A stretch of 64,000 bases of DNA, from contig NC_133172.1 of NCBI RefSeq assembly GCF_040802235.1, positions 31,205,738 to 31,269,737 on the forward strand, written 5' to 3'. Origin of the DNA: Manis javanica (taxonomy: Eukaryota > Chordata > Mammalia > Pholidota > Manidae). Under the pieces are notes generated by a model that saw only the letters and a list, made by a program, of their open reading frames with translations, had not been told where the DNA came from and searched no databases. The number at the start of each line of letters is the position of its first letter. The first letter of the stretch is position 1. A program made the translations under genes and the position numbers. Below are positions 37,295 through 49,220 of the stretch, piece by piece.

Positions 37295-37866
37295 GTGGCA
37301 TTCACTGAGCCGGTAACCCCACCACTCCCCACGCCCACCTCGCTAGGCTCCCCGCATTGAGAAGGGGTACCCACTCCACTCCTGCAGTGCCTGGCTATTT
37401 ATTTAAGACTCTGAAACCCACTGCCCCACACTACCACCTCAAGGAGCCCCACCCTGTGTGCCTGTTCACACATCAGCTCCAGCCCATCACACCGTCCCAC
37501 CCACACTCCTGTAGTCGTTTCAGCTTCCCGGGTGCCAGGCCCTCCTCCTCACACCCCTCGCCAAGGCCACTCAGGAATGCCATTGGAAGGATGGGAACTC
37601 CCAGCCCTAACTGCCCCTAGGGCAGTGGATTCTGTGGCCATTCACTGCGCCCCTGAGACACAGGGAATGGAGGTGAGGAGCTGGCAAGCGGGCACTGGTG
37701 CACCATCCCTCCCATCCCCAGCCTGCCCAGGGCCCAGGGCGCATCTCTCCTTTGGCCCCTTTGCCTACCTTGCAGCAAACCCTTGGAATGGCCCCTTTTA
37801 CAGGTGGAAGAGGCCAAGCTAGATACCGTTCCCCCGCGTGTAACTTCTCTCCTGCTCTCCTCCAAG

Positions 37867-37996
37867 GCCTTGGGGCAAAGCCACCAGAGGGACGGAGACC
37901 CTGTCACATACCAAATGCTCTATGGAGTGGAGGCAAAGGGAAAACGCCTCAGCATGGTCCCCAGCAACTATGCCAGGGACGGCCACAGGAAATCTG
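37867..37996 (+). CDS. C16orf78: C16orf78 exon 3 (residues 85-127 plus split codon)
   Basis: Starts after a long pyrimidine tract ending CTCCTCCAAG, one of the strongest acceptor contexts in the gene, and ends at AAATCTG|GTAAGG in phase 1. It encodes ALGQSHQRDGDPVTYQ, then LYGVEAKGKRLSMVPSNY and ARDGHRKS. The LYGVE-KGK-LSMVP core is the part I recognise best in this exon. A second AG at 37802-37803, preceded by CCCTTTTAC, is also in frame and would add 21 residues in front. No stop lies between the two acceptors. Which acceptor is used needs a transcript. Confidence 0.8.
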
Positions 37997-38539
37997 GTAA
38001 GGGAGGCACCTTTGTCCTGGGGGCCGGGATTGTCCTGCCCACCTGCCCTCCTCTGAGAGGGACTAAAAGCTCACACCACTCTTCGGGTGACGGCATCCAC
38101 ATCAATTTGACCATTGTGGGCACAAGAGCCCCACAAGTCTCTTTAAGGATCACACTGAAAGCTGGGTGTGACCTGGATAAGAGACGAGTGGATGTCAAGG
38201 CTTCTCTCACACCCGGTGCTCTCTTCTCAGGAAGCCACCCTTGGTTCCTGAAGCCATTTGGTGACAGAAACCTCATGAGTTCCAGATGACCTGATTAGTT
38301 AAGATAACCACCTCAGGGACTAGCACTGGCCCAGCACAGTGGCCCAAGTCAGAAGTCATTTCTCCCTGCCACCCTTCAGGACCAGATACAGGGTCTTGAG
38401 AGATTCCACCTCTTTCACATTTTCTCTCATCCCATTTCTACTACTGTCATTCCAGTTTAACCTTGATGCTCTTCCACTACAAAAACCTCCCAACAGCTTC
38501 CCCTTCTCTGACTACCACATTGGCCCTTCTAACTTATTT

Positions 38540-40310
38540 GAGTTTTTACATTTAAAGTAAGTTTCTTATAGGCAGCCTATGAATGGGTCCCACTTTTTTA
38601 AATCCAATCTGGCAATTTCAATCTTCCCATTGGGATGTTTAGACCATTTATACTGAATATGACCATTGATATGGTTGGGTTTTAATTTACCATCTTGGTA
38701 TTTGTTCCAAGTTTGTTCCATCTATTCTTTGTTCCCCTTTTTTTTCTGCTTTCTTTTGGGCTGAGTATGTTTTATGATTTCATTTTATCTTCTCTTGACT
38801 TATGTGCTATATAACCTTTTGCTGTGTTATCTTACTGGCTTCTTAGGGTTTACAATCTACATCTTTCACTCGTCATAGACTACATGAGGCCTATATCTCT
38901 ACATGTAGTGTATATCATTTTGTGTTAAACATAAGGAACTTACAAAACCATAATTCCATTTCTCCTCTCCTAGCCTTAATGCTATTATTCACACATTCTA
39001 TTTCTCCAAATGTTGTAAACCTCACAATATGTCATTATTGTTTTTGCTTCAAGCACCTATCTGTTAAAGAGATTTTTAAGTTTTCCCACATATTATTTCC
39101 AGTGCCCTTTATTTCTTTACATAGGTCCAAATAGCCTGTAACTATTTTCTGGTCTTCCCTTAACATTTCTTATGGTGTGGGTTTGTTAGTGATATATCCT
39201 TTCAGCTTTTGTATGTCTGAAAATGTCTTTATTTCATCTTTGTTTCTGCACAATAATTTTGCTGAGTATAAAACTATAGATTGACAGACTTTTATTTTCT
39301 TTCAGTACCTCAAAGATTCACTGTTCTGTCATATAGCTTGGACCATTTCCAATGAGCAGTTGGCCTTCATCTTTATTTATGTTCCTATGTAAGGCACATT
39401 TTTCCTCTGCCTTCTTTGAAGATTTACTTTTTAAGCAATTTGATCATGATGCACTTTGATGTCATTTGCTTCAAGTTTCTTGTGTTTGTGTTTGGAAGTT
39501 ATTGATATTCTTGGTTTATAGTTTCCATCAAATTTGGAAAAACTTTGGCCATTATTTCTTCAAATATTTTTTTCAGTACTCCACTTTCTTCCCTGTTTCC
39601 CAGATGCTACAATCACACATACTTGAATCCTCACAACTCACTGGAGTTTTTTCCCCAGTGTTTTTTGTTTAATTTTCTAGTTTATGTTGCTGTGTCTTCA
39701 AGTTCACTAATTTTTTTTCTGCAGTGCCTAGTCAGATGTTAATCCCATCCAATGTATTTTTCATTTCAGACATTGTAGTTTCCATCTCTAGAACTTCGAT
39801 TTGGATCATTTTTAATATTATGTCTCTTTCTGTAGAATGCTCAAATGTTGATGAACATACAGACTGTATTTACAGTAGCTGTTTTAGTGGTCTTGTCTAC
39901 CAGTTCTTTGAGGTTTCCTCTCTGCATGTGCTGATTAAACCTCAGCTGAAAGGAGCCTTTACAGATCTTCCCAGCTTTCCATGAAACTTTCTCCTGTTTC
40001 TCTGCCCTGTAAATTCAACTGCCTTGCCCATCTAAATTGTCTATTCTCTCTCCCCAACTCGGAAAACTACTGGACTCTGTCTAGGTTGCCATCTGTCCAT
40101 GCTGCAAACTGAAGGCATCTTCCACCGGTCAGCTGGCTCCATTATGGTGCTCACCTCACTTGTTTCATCTCTTTCAAAGATCACTGCCTTGTGTTGCTTG
40201 TTGCCTTATGTCTGAAAACTGATGTTGTTTCATGTAACAGGCCCTGTTTCTTCATTGCTTAAGATGAAAGGATAAAAATAGTCCCTGTTACCCCATCTTG
40301 ACTGAAAGTA
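38540..40310 (-). mobile_element. Old L1 LINE fragment in intron 3
   Basis: T-rich antisense L1: 'ttataggcagcctatgaatg', 'ggtttacaatctacatcttt', 'gtctgaaaatgtctttattt', 'catttcagacattgtagttt', 'aggccctgtttcttcattg'. No ORF remains. Confidence 0.75.
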
Positions 40311-40779
40311 GAAATCTCAAGATTGTCCTTTCCAAAACATAAAACTGATTGAATGCAATGGGAAGTCATTCTAAAAAATCTTAAGAAGGAAGCTACAAAC
40401 TTGGATTTGAATTTTTTAAAGATAACTCTAGCTATGGGCCAGTAAAAGATCCAAAGTAATTGGAGTATAGTTCCAACATTAATCTTGGCAAAATCTAAGC
40501 AGCTAGAGTAGGAAAATTGGAATCATTTGACTTTCTTTCCCAGGGCACCTATCATTCTATAGGTGCCAGGGAAGGGGTGCATTCATAATGCAGAAGGCTG
40601 GGGAGCAATACTGCCCTCTGTCTCGATGAGTCCTGAGTCAACCCCTGGAATCCCAAACATGGCCCACTAGAAACATAGCTTATCTGTTTAGCCACACACT
40701 CAAGGATATGGATCGTTTATGTCCAGAGGATACAGGAGCCCAAAAAAAGGCACTGATAACTGAGGGCATATTTTCCTGG

Positions 40780-40965
40780 ATCCACCACTAATTATCTTTA
40801 GTATTTTGGGCACATGACTTAAACTCTCTGACCCTCAACTTTCTCATTTGTTAACTGGGCATGATATGGTTGTGAGACAATAGTGCCCTCATTCCTAGAA
40901 AACTACTTGAACACTGCCTGGTACATAAGTCATTCAACAAATGTTAGCTAATATGTATAATTATC
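40780..40965 (+). repeat. MIR SINE in intron 3
   Basis: 'gggcacatgacttaaactct', 'ctttctcatttgttaactgg', 'cattcaacaaatgttagcta' on the plus strand; a clear MIR. Confidence 0.85.
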
Positions 40966-41619
40966 ATCACTATTTATATTACTACTATTCTTTCCTACCT
41001 TTCCGACCTATCATGACCAGAAGAGGATCAGGTATCTCAGGAAAGGCTATCACCTTTCTCTAGGGGATTTCCCATGTGTGTCAGTAAGGATGTGCAGCTC
41101 ATAATTTTCCTGTAACTTAGCACCAATTTCCACCATGTACAAACAGGAACTGCTAAAGCCACCTGATGCTAACACTCTATTAGCTGTCAGTCCAGTGTAC
41201 CATACTGTGCATAAAGAATCCCAACTCAGCCACAAACTTATAACAAGACCTTATAGCATAACAAGACCATAACAAAATCACAGCCTCTCTCCAGGCTGCT
41301 GTCCCTCCATTTATGTGATTGCAAGAGGTCTAGACCCATTCCCCCAGACATATCCGAGTAAAATTCCTGAACTTTATTGATGAAATCTTGCAAGTTTACG
41401 GGAAGAACAATTTACTTACAAAGGAAAAAGAATCAGATTAGCATCAACATGAAAGTGAAGTGGCACCTACAGATTACTGATCTTAAAGACCTACAACTCC
41501 ATACCCCATCCCCAACGCACACATAAATTACTGTTGAGGTGCATGAATGATATTTGTAGATTTATAAATATTTAGGGACTTTCTCAGCCATGTATCCCTT
41601 CATCTGCAGAAAATGCTCT

Positions 41620-42740
41620 AGAAAAGAGCAAAGACACCAAACCAGAAAATAACTGATTTAAAAATCAAAATCTAGATACACACTGAAAACCAGGTAATAT
41701 AGAAAGATTGAAAATTAAGGGGTAGGCAAGTAAATAACAAGAAATGCAAATGGATGATGTGGGATTAAGGCTAAAAAAAACATTTAGAGTAAAAGAGGGA
41801 TATTTTTAAATATTAAAAAGAATAAAAATAACTATAAACCTATATGCACCAAAGAACATAATAGCTAAGTAGATAAATATTTATAAATGCAAAAAAAAGC
41901 TGATAAAAATACAGTTATAGAGGAAGATTTTAATATACTTCTTTCAGAACAAGGTAGGTGGAACAAATAGACAGAAACAGGAAGTACACAGAAGAACCTA
42001 AAAAGGCAATTAGAAATGATAACTTCATATTTGAATAGAGAACACATATTTTTATATGGCCAAAGGATATTTACAAAAATCATCTGTACATTCACCACAA
42101 AGGAAGCATTAACATTCAAAAAAGCACAGATTTTAGAGCCACCTACTTTATCCTACAGCAATAATTAGAAATAAAATTAAAATAAAAAATACTCAATTTA
42201 ACAGTTGGAAATTAGGAAACATATACCAAAAATAGCAGCAAATATCATTTGAAATGATGAAATGCTAGGATAATTTTAATTAAAATCAGGAACAAAATGA
42301 GGCATGACTGCTGTCATCATTGGCGACTTTGTTGGGGAGAGTCTAGCAAATGCAGTATATCAAGAAGAGTATACAATTTCTATAAATATTAGAAGGCAGA
42401 TATTTCATTTTTCCTCTGATATAATTGCATATCTATAAAATTCAAGAAATTCTAGTCAAAAATTAATGAAAGTTGGTTTGGTCGTTGGTGTACTGAGCAA
42501 AAATACATATATTTTTAAACAATAGCCTTTTTTTGGCAGTAGTCACACCAGTTAGAAACAGAAATGGGAGGACAATATTCTACTCTCATAAGTAAAAATC
42601 TGCAAAATACTCGAGTAAATTTAATGAGAAGAAAAAAATTAAGGTCTCCAAGTTATAGCCCCAACAAGTATATCATTCAGTACAAAACCCATATTTGATT
42701 TTTGTAACATCAGACATTTACCATTTAATTTCATATATTT
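41620..42740 (+). mobile_element. Decayed L1 ORF2 fragment in intron 3
   Basis: A-rich sense strand with 'gaacacatatttttatatgg', 'agaaataaaattaaaataaa', 'ctgtcatcattggcgacttt' and 'agaaattctagtcaaaaatt', typical of old L1 ORF2. Stops in all frames. Confidence 0.65.
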
Positions 42741-42749
42741 TTGCCTTTG

Positions 42750-42870
42750 TGCAGGCCTCCTGCCTGCTCATGCTGTTCCTCCTGCCTGCAGTACTTGTCT
42801 CCCTTTTTCATTCATTAAACTATTTGTCTTGTAAAAAACAAGTTCAAAGTGACCTCTGATACCTTCCCCC
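42750..42870 (+). repeat. L2-like fragment
   Basis: 'tgctgttcctcctgcctgca' and 'ttcattcattaaactatttg' are L2-like; short and diverged. Confidence 0.45.
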
Positions 42871-42917
42871 ACTCTTCTAGGCTAAATGGATAAAGTTCTG
42901 TTTAGATGAACTTCCTC

Positions 42918-43030
42918 TGGCGAGGAGACAAGATTGAGAGAAGGGGATAAAGGAAAGGAGGGAAGGGAGGGAGTTGGGGAGGCAGGGAGGAAGGAGGGAG
43001 GAAAAGATGAATAAAGATTAAACAAATGAA
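42918..43030 (+). repeat. Purine-rich (GGGA/GGAA)n tract
   Basis: Runs of GGGAGGGAGG and GGAAGGAGGG just upstream of exon 4; the complementary strand supplies polypyrimidine. Confidence 0.85.
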
Positions 43031-43185
43031 GAAGGAGAACCTTCCCAAACCTTGATAAGACCTCATACCTCAGTACTGGTTTGTTTGAAGCCATTGCAGT
43101 CTTTCAGGCCTCACCCCCTTCCTGCCAATCCTCCCTCTCAGCTGTTGCAAGATCTAACTCCCTGGGGTGTCTGTCTAAATTTCAG

Positions 43186-43429
43186 AAATAGACACAGTCA
43201 CTCTAGAGCCCACCCAGTGGCCAACGTCATACCGGCGACAAAGCATTACAGAACCCACGTTACAGGACAGCCCCTTTGCCCGGCGGAGGTCCACGCTCTT
43301 GAGAGACTGGTTAGGCAAGTTATCAAAGAGCAGCCACGAGCGCAAGCTGAAGAGCCTCATGGAGAAGGGCACCGAGCCCAAGATGCAGATGGTGAACATG
43401 CCGAAGCCAGAAGAGGTGTTGAGGTGCCG
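43186..43429 (+). CDS. C16orf78: C16orf78 exon 4
   Basis: Largest coding exon, 244 nt, entered in phase 1 after CTGTCTAAATTTCAG and left in phase 2 at TGCCG|GTGAGC. The split first codon becomes GAA (Glu). It encodes EIDTVTLEPTQ, YRRQSITEP, RRRSTLLRDWLGKL, HERKLKSLMEKGTEPKMQ and MPKPEEVLRC. RRQS and RRRS resemble basophilic kinase sites (R-x-x-S), but that is only a motif match. The HERKLKSLMEKGTEPKM block is typical of the family as I remember it. The exon is intact, with no frameshift. It lies about 0.5 kb after the old L1 fragment that fills much of intron 3 and just behind a purine-rich stretch at 42.92-43.03 kb. Confidence 0.85.
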
Positions 43430-45114
43430 GTGAGCTCAGGGCTGGGAGCTCAGCGCCTGGGAGCCTCTTGTTCGCAGACTGGGCTGACCCTGGAGATGCA
43501 GGAGGGCAGCCGCAGTATCACTGTGCTGTCTTTGAGTCCCAAAGGACTGCCCTGGGACTGAAGCTACTGGGTCTCCAAGCAGCCTCACCAGCCAGGGGGC
43601 CACCTCCTGGATGGACATGACATCTAGGTGCCACCATTGTAATGCCGTGCCTTTGAACACTTACACAACCTTTCCAATATTTCCATTTGTTTCACAATTA
43701 GAAGCCAAGAATATTATTCAAAAAGGAAAGGATGAGTTGTCTGTGGCCTTGTTTTAACAGGAAATTCCCCTGACAGGCTTTACACAACGGGGTTGAATTG
43801 CTGGAGGTAGCAGCCACCCTCCGCAGTGGTTACCTGCTGTGTGTTTGGGGCTTTAGACTCCCAAGGGGGCCATGAACAGAGTGTGAAACCATTTGGTCTT
43901 CTTGCCAAAGGTCTCCCTTCTGGCTTGTTCTTTGTGTTATTTACCATTTGGTTTTTAGGAACACCAAACAGCTTGATTTCCACCCAAAAATTCAAGTATC
44001 CCTCCCTAGCCCAGTGTTCTCCTTTACAGTACAGATGTGACTGACAGGGCTCAGAAACTTCAGTAGAGGAGAAAGTAGGACAAGAGAATAATGTAGTTGT
44101 CCTTATAGAGTTGACAGCAGAAAACTCATCTGCAGGTTAAAGATGGCCTCAGATGCCTGGCATCCAGTGGCCCCATCAGGAAGTCCTGTTCTGCTCACTG
44201 ACTGGCTGACAGATAGATGGGCAGAATGGCTGACTGGCCAGAGGCAGCCTCCCTGCCGGAAGGGGCTTCAAGCATGCCTGATGCTTCCACAGTTGGATGA
44301 CGTTGGCGATGTCTTTAAGTTTGATGGGGTGGTTCAGTTGACTCCAGCCCACAGACCGCTTACCTGGGATCCTTGGTGGGGAGAAAAGAGATCTTGACAG
44401 GAAGGAGCCCAAAGGACTCCCTCCCCTACCAAGGAGGAAGGGGAACACTTGGAGAGATGGCATCCAACCAGCCATTAGAAAAACATCCAAGGGAAGGATG
44501 AAATTGTCCAAACGGGATCTAAATGAGTCCATGTACCACACATATACATGTGTGGAACCCTCTTCGGCTGGGAGGGAAGGGGAGACTGTGGCTGGAGCCA
44601 TCAGAGAAAGGTAGTCCAGGTGCAGGGCTGGTGAGTGGCTCTGAGCTGGCTGTTAGCTCTGGGAAGATCTTGGAGAAGGGATGCTATTCTCAGTGGGTAG
44701 AAAGTCCAGTTTATATGAGTATGCAGCTCATCCTCACCATCTGTAGCAAAATAATCAGCCAGCAGGTGACCTGAGTAGGGGGCCTACCTCCTTATACCAA
44801 AGCTGGGAGCAGGGTTGATGTTGGAATGAAGAGCTCTCGGGATGTGATGGTAGAGATACTCTCTAGATCCCAAAGTACAGACAGAATCGGTTCCATTCTT
44901 CAGTATAAGAACTGTGGGGCTCTAGCTAGTATTTTAAGTGAGTGGCTTAATGTTTTAACTGTTTGAATATTTTAAAGAAAATAATTGCCTTTCCCACGAC
45001 TTTGTTCAGCCTTTATCTCCACTGTCCTGGCATTCCCCCAAGCCCCTGGCGTCACTCAGATCACATACCCATAGCAGTGAGGAGAGGAACACTTCACGAT
45101 TTGCACCTGGGTTT

Positions 45115-45495
45115 TTCCATAGCATAATGTCGCAGCCATATTTACCTTTTTCCCGGTGACATTTTAATGCTAGCAGAAGAGCCCTTGAAATGGATATGCC
45201 ATTATTTGCTTAACCATTCTTCTGTTGATGGAATTTCCTATATTCCTGCTGTTGGTGACTTCCAAATGAACACTTTTATTTATATAGCTTCTCTTCCCAT
45301 TTACTCCTCCTCTTACATTAGTTGAAGGGCTCAGTAGAGTTACTGAGTCAAAGATAATGAACATTTTGGGGTAGGGTGGGACAAGGGCGGTGTTAGGCAC
45401 ATATGTTCTCAAATTAATTTCCAGAAGAGTAATACCAATAGAAACTCCCACCAACTCTGGGGTGTTCCACTCTGTTACAAGATCTCTGTCAGCTC
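45115..45495 (-). mobile_element. Old L1 LINE fragment in intron 4
   Basis: Antisense ORF2 C-terminal motifs: 'accattcttctgttgatgga', 'gagttactgagtcaaagat', 'atagaaactcccaccaactc'. Ends about 130 bp before exon 5. Confidence 0.7.
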
Positions 45496-45629
45496 CTAAA
45501 CCATCTAGAGAGCCAGCCCCTTTTAAAGGTCCCATCCTGGTGGCTGCTTAAATCTAAACCCTTTTCAATAAAGTTCGAAGCTACAGTGACTCTACCCTCA
45601 ACGGACCTCTTTGGCCTTGTCTCACACAG

Positions 45630-45774
45630 ATACCTGAGGTTGTCCAAGAACAACATTCGAACCTTGCTTAAGCTGTGCAAAGATGCAGGAATGAACGTGG
45701 ACATCCATCCCCACATGGTCGAAGAGATAGACACTGAGAAGGTATTTGGCCAAAACCCCAACATCGCCCTCTAA
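45630..45774 (+). CDS. C16orf78: C16orf78 exon 5 (C-terminus and stop)
   Basis: Follows acceptor CCTTGTCTCACACAG; the codon split with exon 4 becomes CGA (Arg). The exon encodes YLRLSKNNIRTLLKLCKD, then AGMNVDIHPHMVEEIDTEK and VFGQNPNIAL, ending in TAA at 45772-45774. This is the best conserved part of the protein compared with the human sequence I recall, with a likely amphipathic helix (NIRTLLKLCK) followed by a DIHPHMVEE segment. Conservation of this tail argues for a live gene rather than a pseudogene. The 3' UTR presumably continues past 45775, but its end is not visible from sequence alone. Confidence 0.87.
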
Positions 45775-46560
45775 ATACCTCCCCTTCCTGGCCACCTCAT
45801 GTTTCTGTGCTGTTGGACTCTTAGCCACCAGGTGCTGTCTCTGGCATACCACACCTGGCCCTCCAGACCTGGTGCCTCCCTTTTGGACAGTAGTGATTAG
45901 ATAACAAGTCTAAACTGCATGGATCATGGTGCAGATGTAGCATTTGTCCTTGTCATTCAAGTCAGAACCAACTTAGGAGAAACAGGACTTTCTCCCTACT
46001 AGAAGACTCCTTAGAAAGGAAGTCTTAGAAGGAGTATGAAATGGCACCCCAGAGCCCCCAGAGGTCCTCCAGAAGGAACAAAGTGTTGCGCGGCTGGTTG
46101 GTGACACACACACACCAAGATCTTGCCCCCCAAACCCCCGCAACTATTCCACACAGGACGTGGTTCTGTGGAGAACCAAATTCCACATCCTCAAGGGGCT
46201 GTGTGGAGCTCTCAGACCCCAGTAGGGGCACTGCTATGGGAACCCCACCTCTAAGACCAGAGACACTCCTGAAGATCCCAGATGTATGTTTCCCTGAAGC
46301 TCATCATGGACTGGAAAAGAGAGGAGGAATGAATGCAGGGAAGGGACCTTGCCTCACCCAACAAGGGGCCCCATGGGGGCTCTCTTGGGATCTAGAGAGG
46401 CACAAGGAGCCTGCGCTTCAGCTTCCAGACGTTCTGGCCCAATAAGCCCCAAGACTCACACATAATGTTGAGAAAGGCATGTTTGTCAGCAACCACAAGC
46501 CAGGGCCCACTGGCAGACAGCACCACCTGCAGCCCTCTGTGCACTGGTATTTTATAAACT
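45775..46560. other. Downstream flank of the gene
   Basis: Probably begins with the C16orf78 3' UTR. I see no AATAAA or repeat here; the next AATAAA (about 46.71 kb) lies inside an L1 and is not a convincing end. Confidence 0.4.
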
Positions 46561-46579
46561 CATAATTAGTCCAGTTTGA

Positions 46580-48212
46580 TTGTATTTTCTAAAAGCATTA
46601 TCACCAGATACAGAAACAGATACACATGTCAGGAACAGATTCACACAGGTACAATCCCTTGGTTTATAGCAAAGGTGACACTGCAGTGCAGTGGGGGAAA
46701 AGATGGTCTTTTCAATAAATCAGGCTGGTCAATTAAATGTCCATATGGAAAAAAACATCGACCCTCGCCTCCCACCATATGCAAAAATCAGTTCCAGATG
46801 GGCGCAGATTGTGAAAGCTTTTAGAAGAAACATAGAAGACAATTTCCATGACCTTGGAGTAAGCAAAAAAATAAAAATAAACAGAACACAAAAGCCCCAA
46901 CAATGTAAGAAAATATTTAATATAATTAAATTATATTAAATTCTTAGAAGTAAGAACTTGGACTTCAAAGATATCATTAAGAGACTGGAAAAGGCAAATA
47001 ATCCAAGTGGGAGAAGATATCTGACAAAGTGCACACATCCAGATGACATATTTTTTAACTCCTATAAATCAATAAGAAAAAGGCAGGTAACTCTATGAAA
47101 AAATGGGCAGAAGTCTTATATGGGCATTTCACAAAAGAGGTTACCCCAGTGACCCAGCAAACATAAGACATTTTGTTAGTCATCAGGAACGCAAGTTAAA
47201 AATACAAAGCAGTACCTCTAACACCCACCAGAATGGCTAGAGTGACAATACCAGTTGCAGGTGAGAATGCAGAATGACCATAAGTGTATTCTCAGCCATT
47301 GGGACAGTAGATTGGCACAACCGCTTTGAAAAACTGGCAGAATCTACCAAAGTTGAATATACACCTACCCTATGGTCCAGTATTTCCTTTCCTGGATACA
47401 TACTTAACAGAACTGTATGCATATGTGCACCAAAAGACTAGTAGAATGTCGATAGCAGCTTTATCCCATATAGCCAAATACTGGAATCAACCCAAATATC
47501 CATCAACAGTAGAAAGAATAACTTGAAATATATTCTTTAAATGGAATACTGTATAAAAACAGGAAGGAACAATACACATAAATGAGCCACACAAACAATA
47601 TCATGCAAAAGTAACAAGAGGCAAGAGAACAGCTGGATAGTCCCGTGTGTGCAATAGTCAACCAGGCAAAACGGATCTATAGCGTTAGGAATCAGGATGT
47701 GGCAGCCCCTTGAGGGAGGTGTGCAGTGGCTGGAAGAGGTGAGGGGGCCCTGGAGTGCTGCTGATACAGGTGTTCACTTGCGAAAATTCAGTGTACACGT
47801 GAAATGTGTGCCTTTTAAACAGGTATACTGTACTTCAAAAGCACATTTTTAAAAGTATACTAAAAGATTTTGTAACAGAGTTCTGGGTTTGTTTTTCTGT
47901 TTGTTTGTTTGTTTTTGCTAAAAACAATAGTAGCCTCGAAGTGAGGATGTTCAAGTTCCCTTCAGCTGGAAGGTGAGGGTGGCCATGGGGTGCCCACTTT
48001 CAGTTATAAGATAAAAATGTCCTGGCGGTGTAGTATACAGCACCAAGACTATGGCTGATAACGGGGTGACGTATATTTGGGGATTTCTAAGAGAGTGGAT
48101 CTTGAAAGTTCTCATCACAAGAAAAACAATTGTGCTGTACACCTGAAACCAACATGATGCTATATGTCAGTTGTATCTCAATAAAAATACATTTTAAAAA
48201 AATGAACCTCAA
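46580..48212 (+). mobile_element. L1 LINE 3' end (ORF2 tail and 3' UTR)
   Basis: ORF2 C-terminal motifs ('gttccagatgggcgcagat', 'aatggctagagtgacaata', 'cccatatagccaaatactgg', 'tccatcaacagtagaaagaa') run into a 3' UTR closing 'gtgctgtacacctgaaacca', 'tcagttgtatctcaataaaa' and a poly-A. The 3' UTR is of the type I associate with laurasiatherian L1s, and this is among the least eroded repeats here. Confidence 0.88.
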
Positions 48213-48290
48213 AAGTGAAGTGGTTTCGATCTCCTCCCCTCCCCTCGCCGTCCTTCCTCGCCTCTCAACAGCGGCCGTTACTCCTTACAC

Positions 48291-48304
48291 CCACCAGATG
48301 GCGC
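48291..48304 (+). promoter_or_regulatory. CTCF-type motif
   Basis: CCACCAGATGGCGC fits CCASYAGRKGGCRS at all 14 positions. It lies in a short CpG-bearing patch (48.24-48.42 kb) just past the L1 3' end. Occupancy is not shown by sequence. Confidence 0.6.
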
Positions 48305-49089
48305 TCCATCACAGCGGAAGACCTGCACCCACACAAGTCTGAACCGGCTGCTGACAGAGCGCGCAGCCCGTGAGAGGGGCAGCTGGGCGCCAGCTGGACT
48401 CCAGTCTGAGCCCAGAGCGGGTGGGCAAAGTCCAGCTACTCACACACAGGCTGAGGGTCCCTGGGCACGTTACTTTCCTGAAGTTTCAATTCTTCCCCCA
48501 AAATGAGGGCAAGAAATGCAATTTAAAACAACAGTGAGGTATCACTTTACACCTAATTATACTGGAAAATATTAGTAGGCTGGGGAATACCAGTGCTGGC
48601 CCAGATACAGAACTGAAGGCAGCAGCGTCAAGCCTGCTGGTAGGTAGTGTGGGCCGGTGCAGGCCTTCTTGGTGAGGCTGAACAGACAGCGCAGCGACTA
48701 GCAAGTCGCTCCTGGGTATGTGTTCCAAAAATGTCTGCCACTAGCCATGTACTTGAGGGTGTTTGCTCAGTGTTGACAGGGGTAGCTGGTACTAGAGGCC
48801 ATGCACGCTTGGGCAGGTGGATGGCAAAATAGATGTGACACACTAACCTTCATACAAACTAAAAATACATATATATCAACAGTACGGTACTTCTATGAGC
48901 CTGTATAACTGCACTAAGGCAGCTGGAACGGTATCAGGAAGGGGGAAGGAAGGAGGGAGGGAGGGAAGGGGAGTAAAATGCAGATGAGAAGACCAGGTTT
49001 CTAGGGTGGTTGTGAAAAGGCGAATTTAAGGGAAGTTTTCATAGAGTCTCTAGCTCTTAGTAGTCACCCAATATATTGTCTACTTGTAC

Positions 49090-49220
49090 CTTTATGTATT
49101 AGTATTTAGTGACTGCCTGCTGTGTGAAAGTACTAAGCTCTGTAAGACAATGATAAACAAAATATACCAAAAATAAGAATTCCCTCTACTGTGGAGTTAA
49201 CATCTTAGTAGCTTTGAGCC
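49090..49220 (-). repeat. L2 LINE 3' end
   Basis: 'agtgactgcctgctgtgtga', 'aagacaatgataaacaaaat', 'attccctctactgtggagtt' in antisense order. Confidence 0.6.

Larger units (their letters stand above)
33589..45774 (+). other. C16orf78: Gene span: C16orf78 orthologue, five coding exons
   Basis: Coding span of a five-exon gene joined by eye: 33589-33738, 37193-37294, 37867-37996, 43186-43429, 45630-45774. These total 771 nt, i.e. 256 residues plus TAA. Splice phases are 0, 0, 1 and 2 and each junction keeps the frame open; every intron starts GT and ends AG. The translation reads as the human C16orf78 protein (about 265 residues, recalled from memory), with the strongest resemblance in the first 50 and last 50 residues. 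The protein is lysine/arginine-rich, has no signal peptide or hydrophobic segment, and shows no catalytic motif I know. Its molecular function is not established; I recall testis-enriched expression in human. Introns are about 3.5, 0.6, 5.2 and 2.2 kb. UTR ends are not defined, and I saw no convincing AATAAA close behind the stop. Gene identity is fairly sure; exact exon 2/3 edges less so. Confidence 0.85.

Noticed and set aside
46706-46720. AATAAA as the gene's poly-A signal
   Set aside because: It lies in L1 ORF2-derived sequence nearly 1 kb past the stop, with no supporting downstream element.
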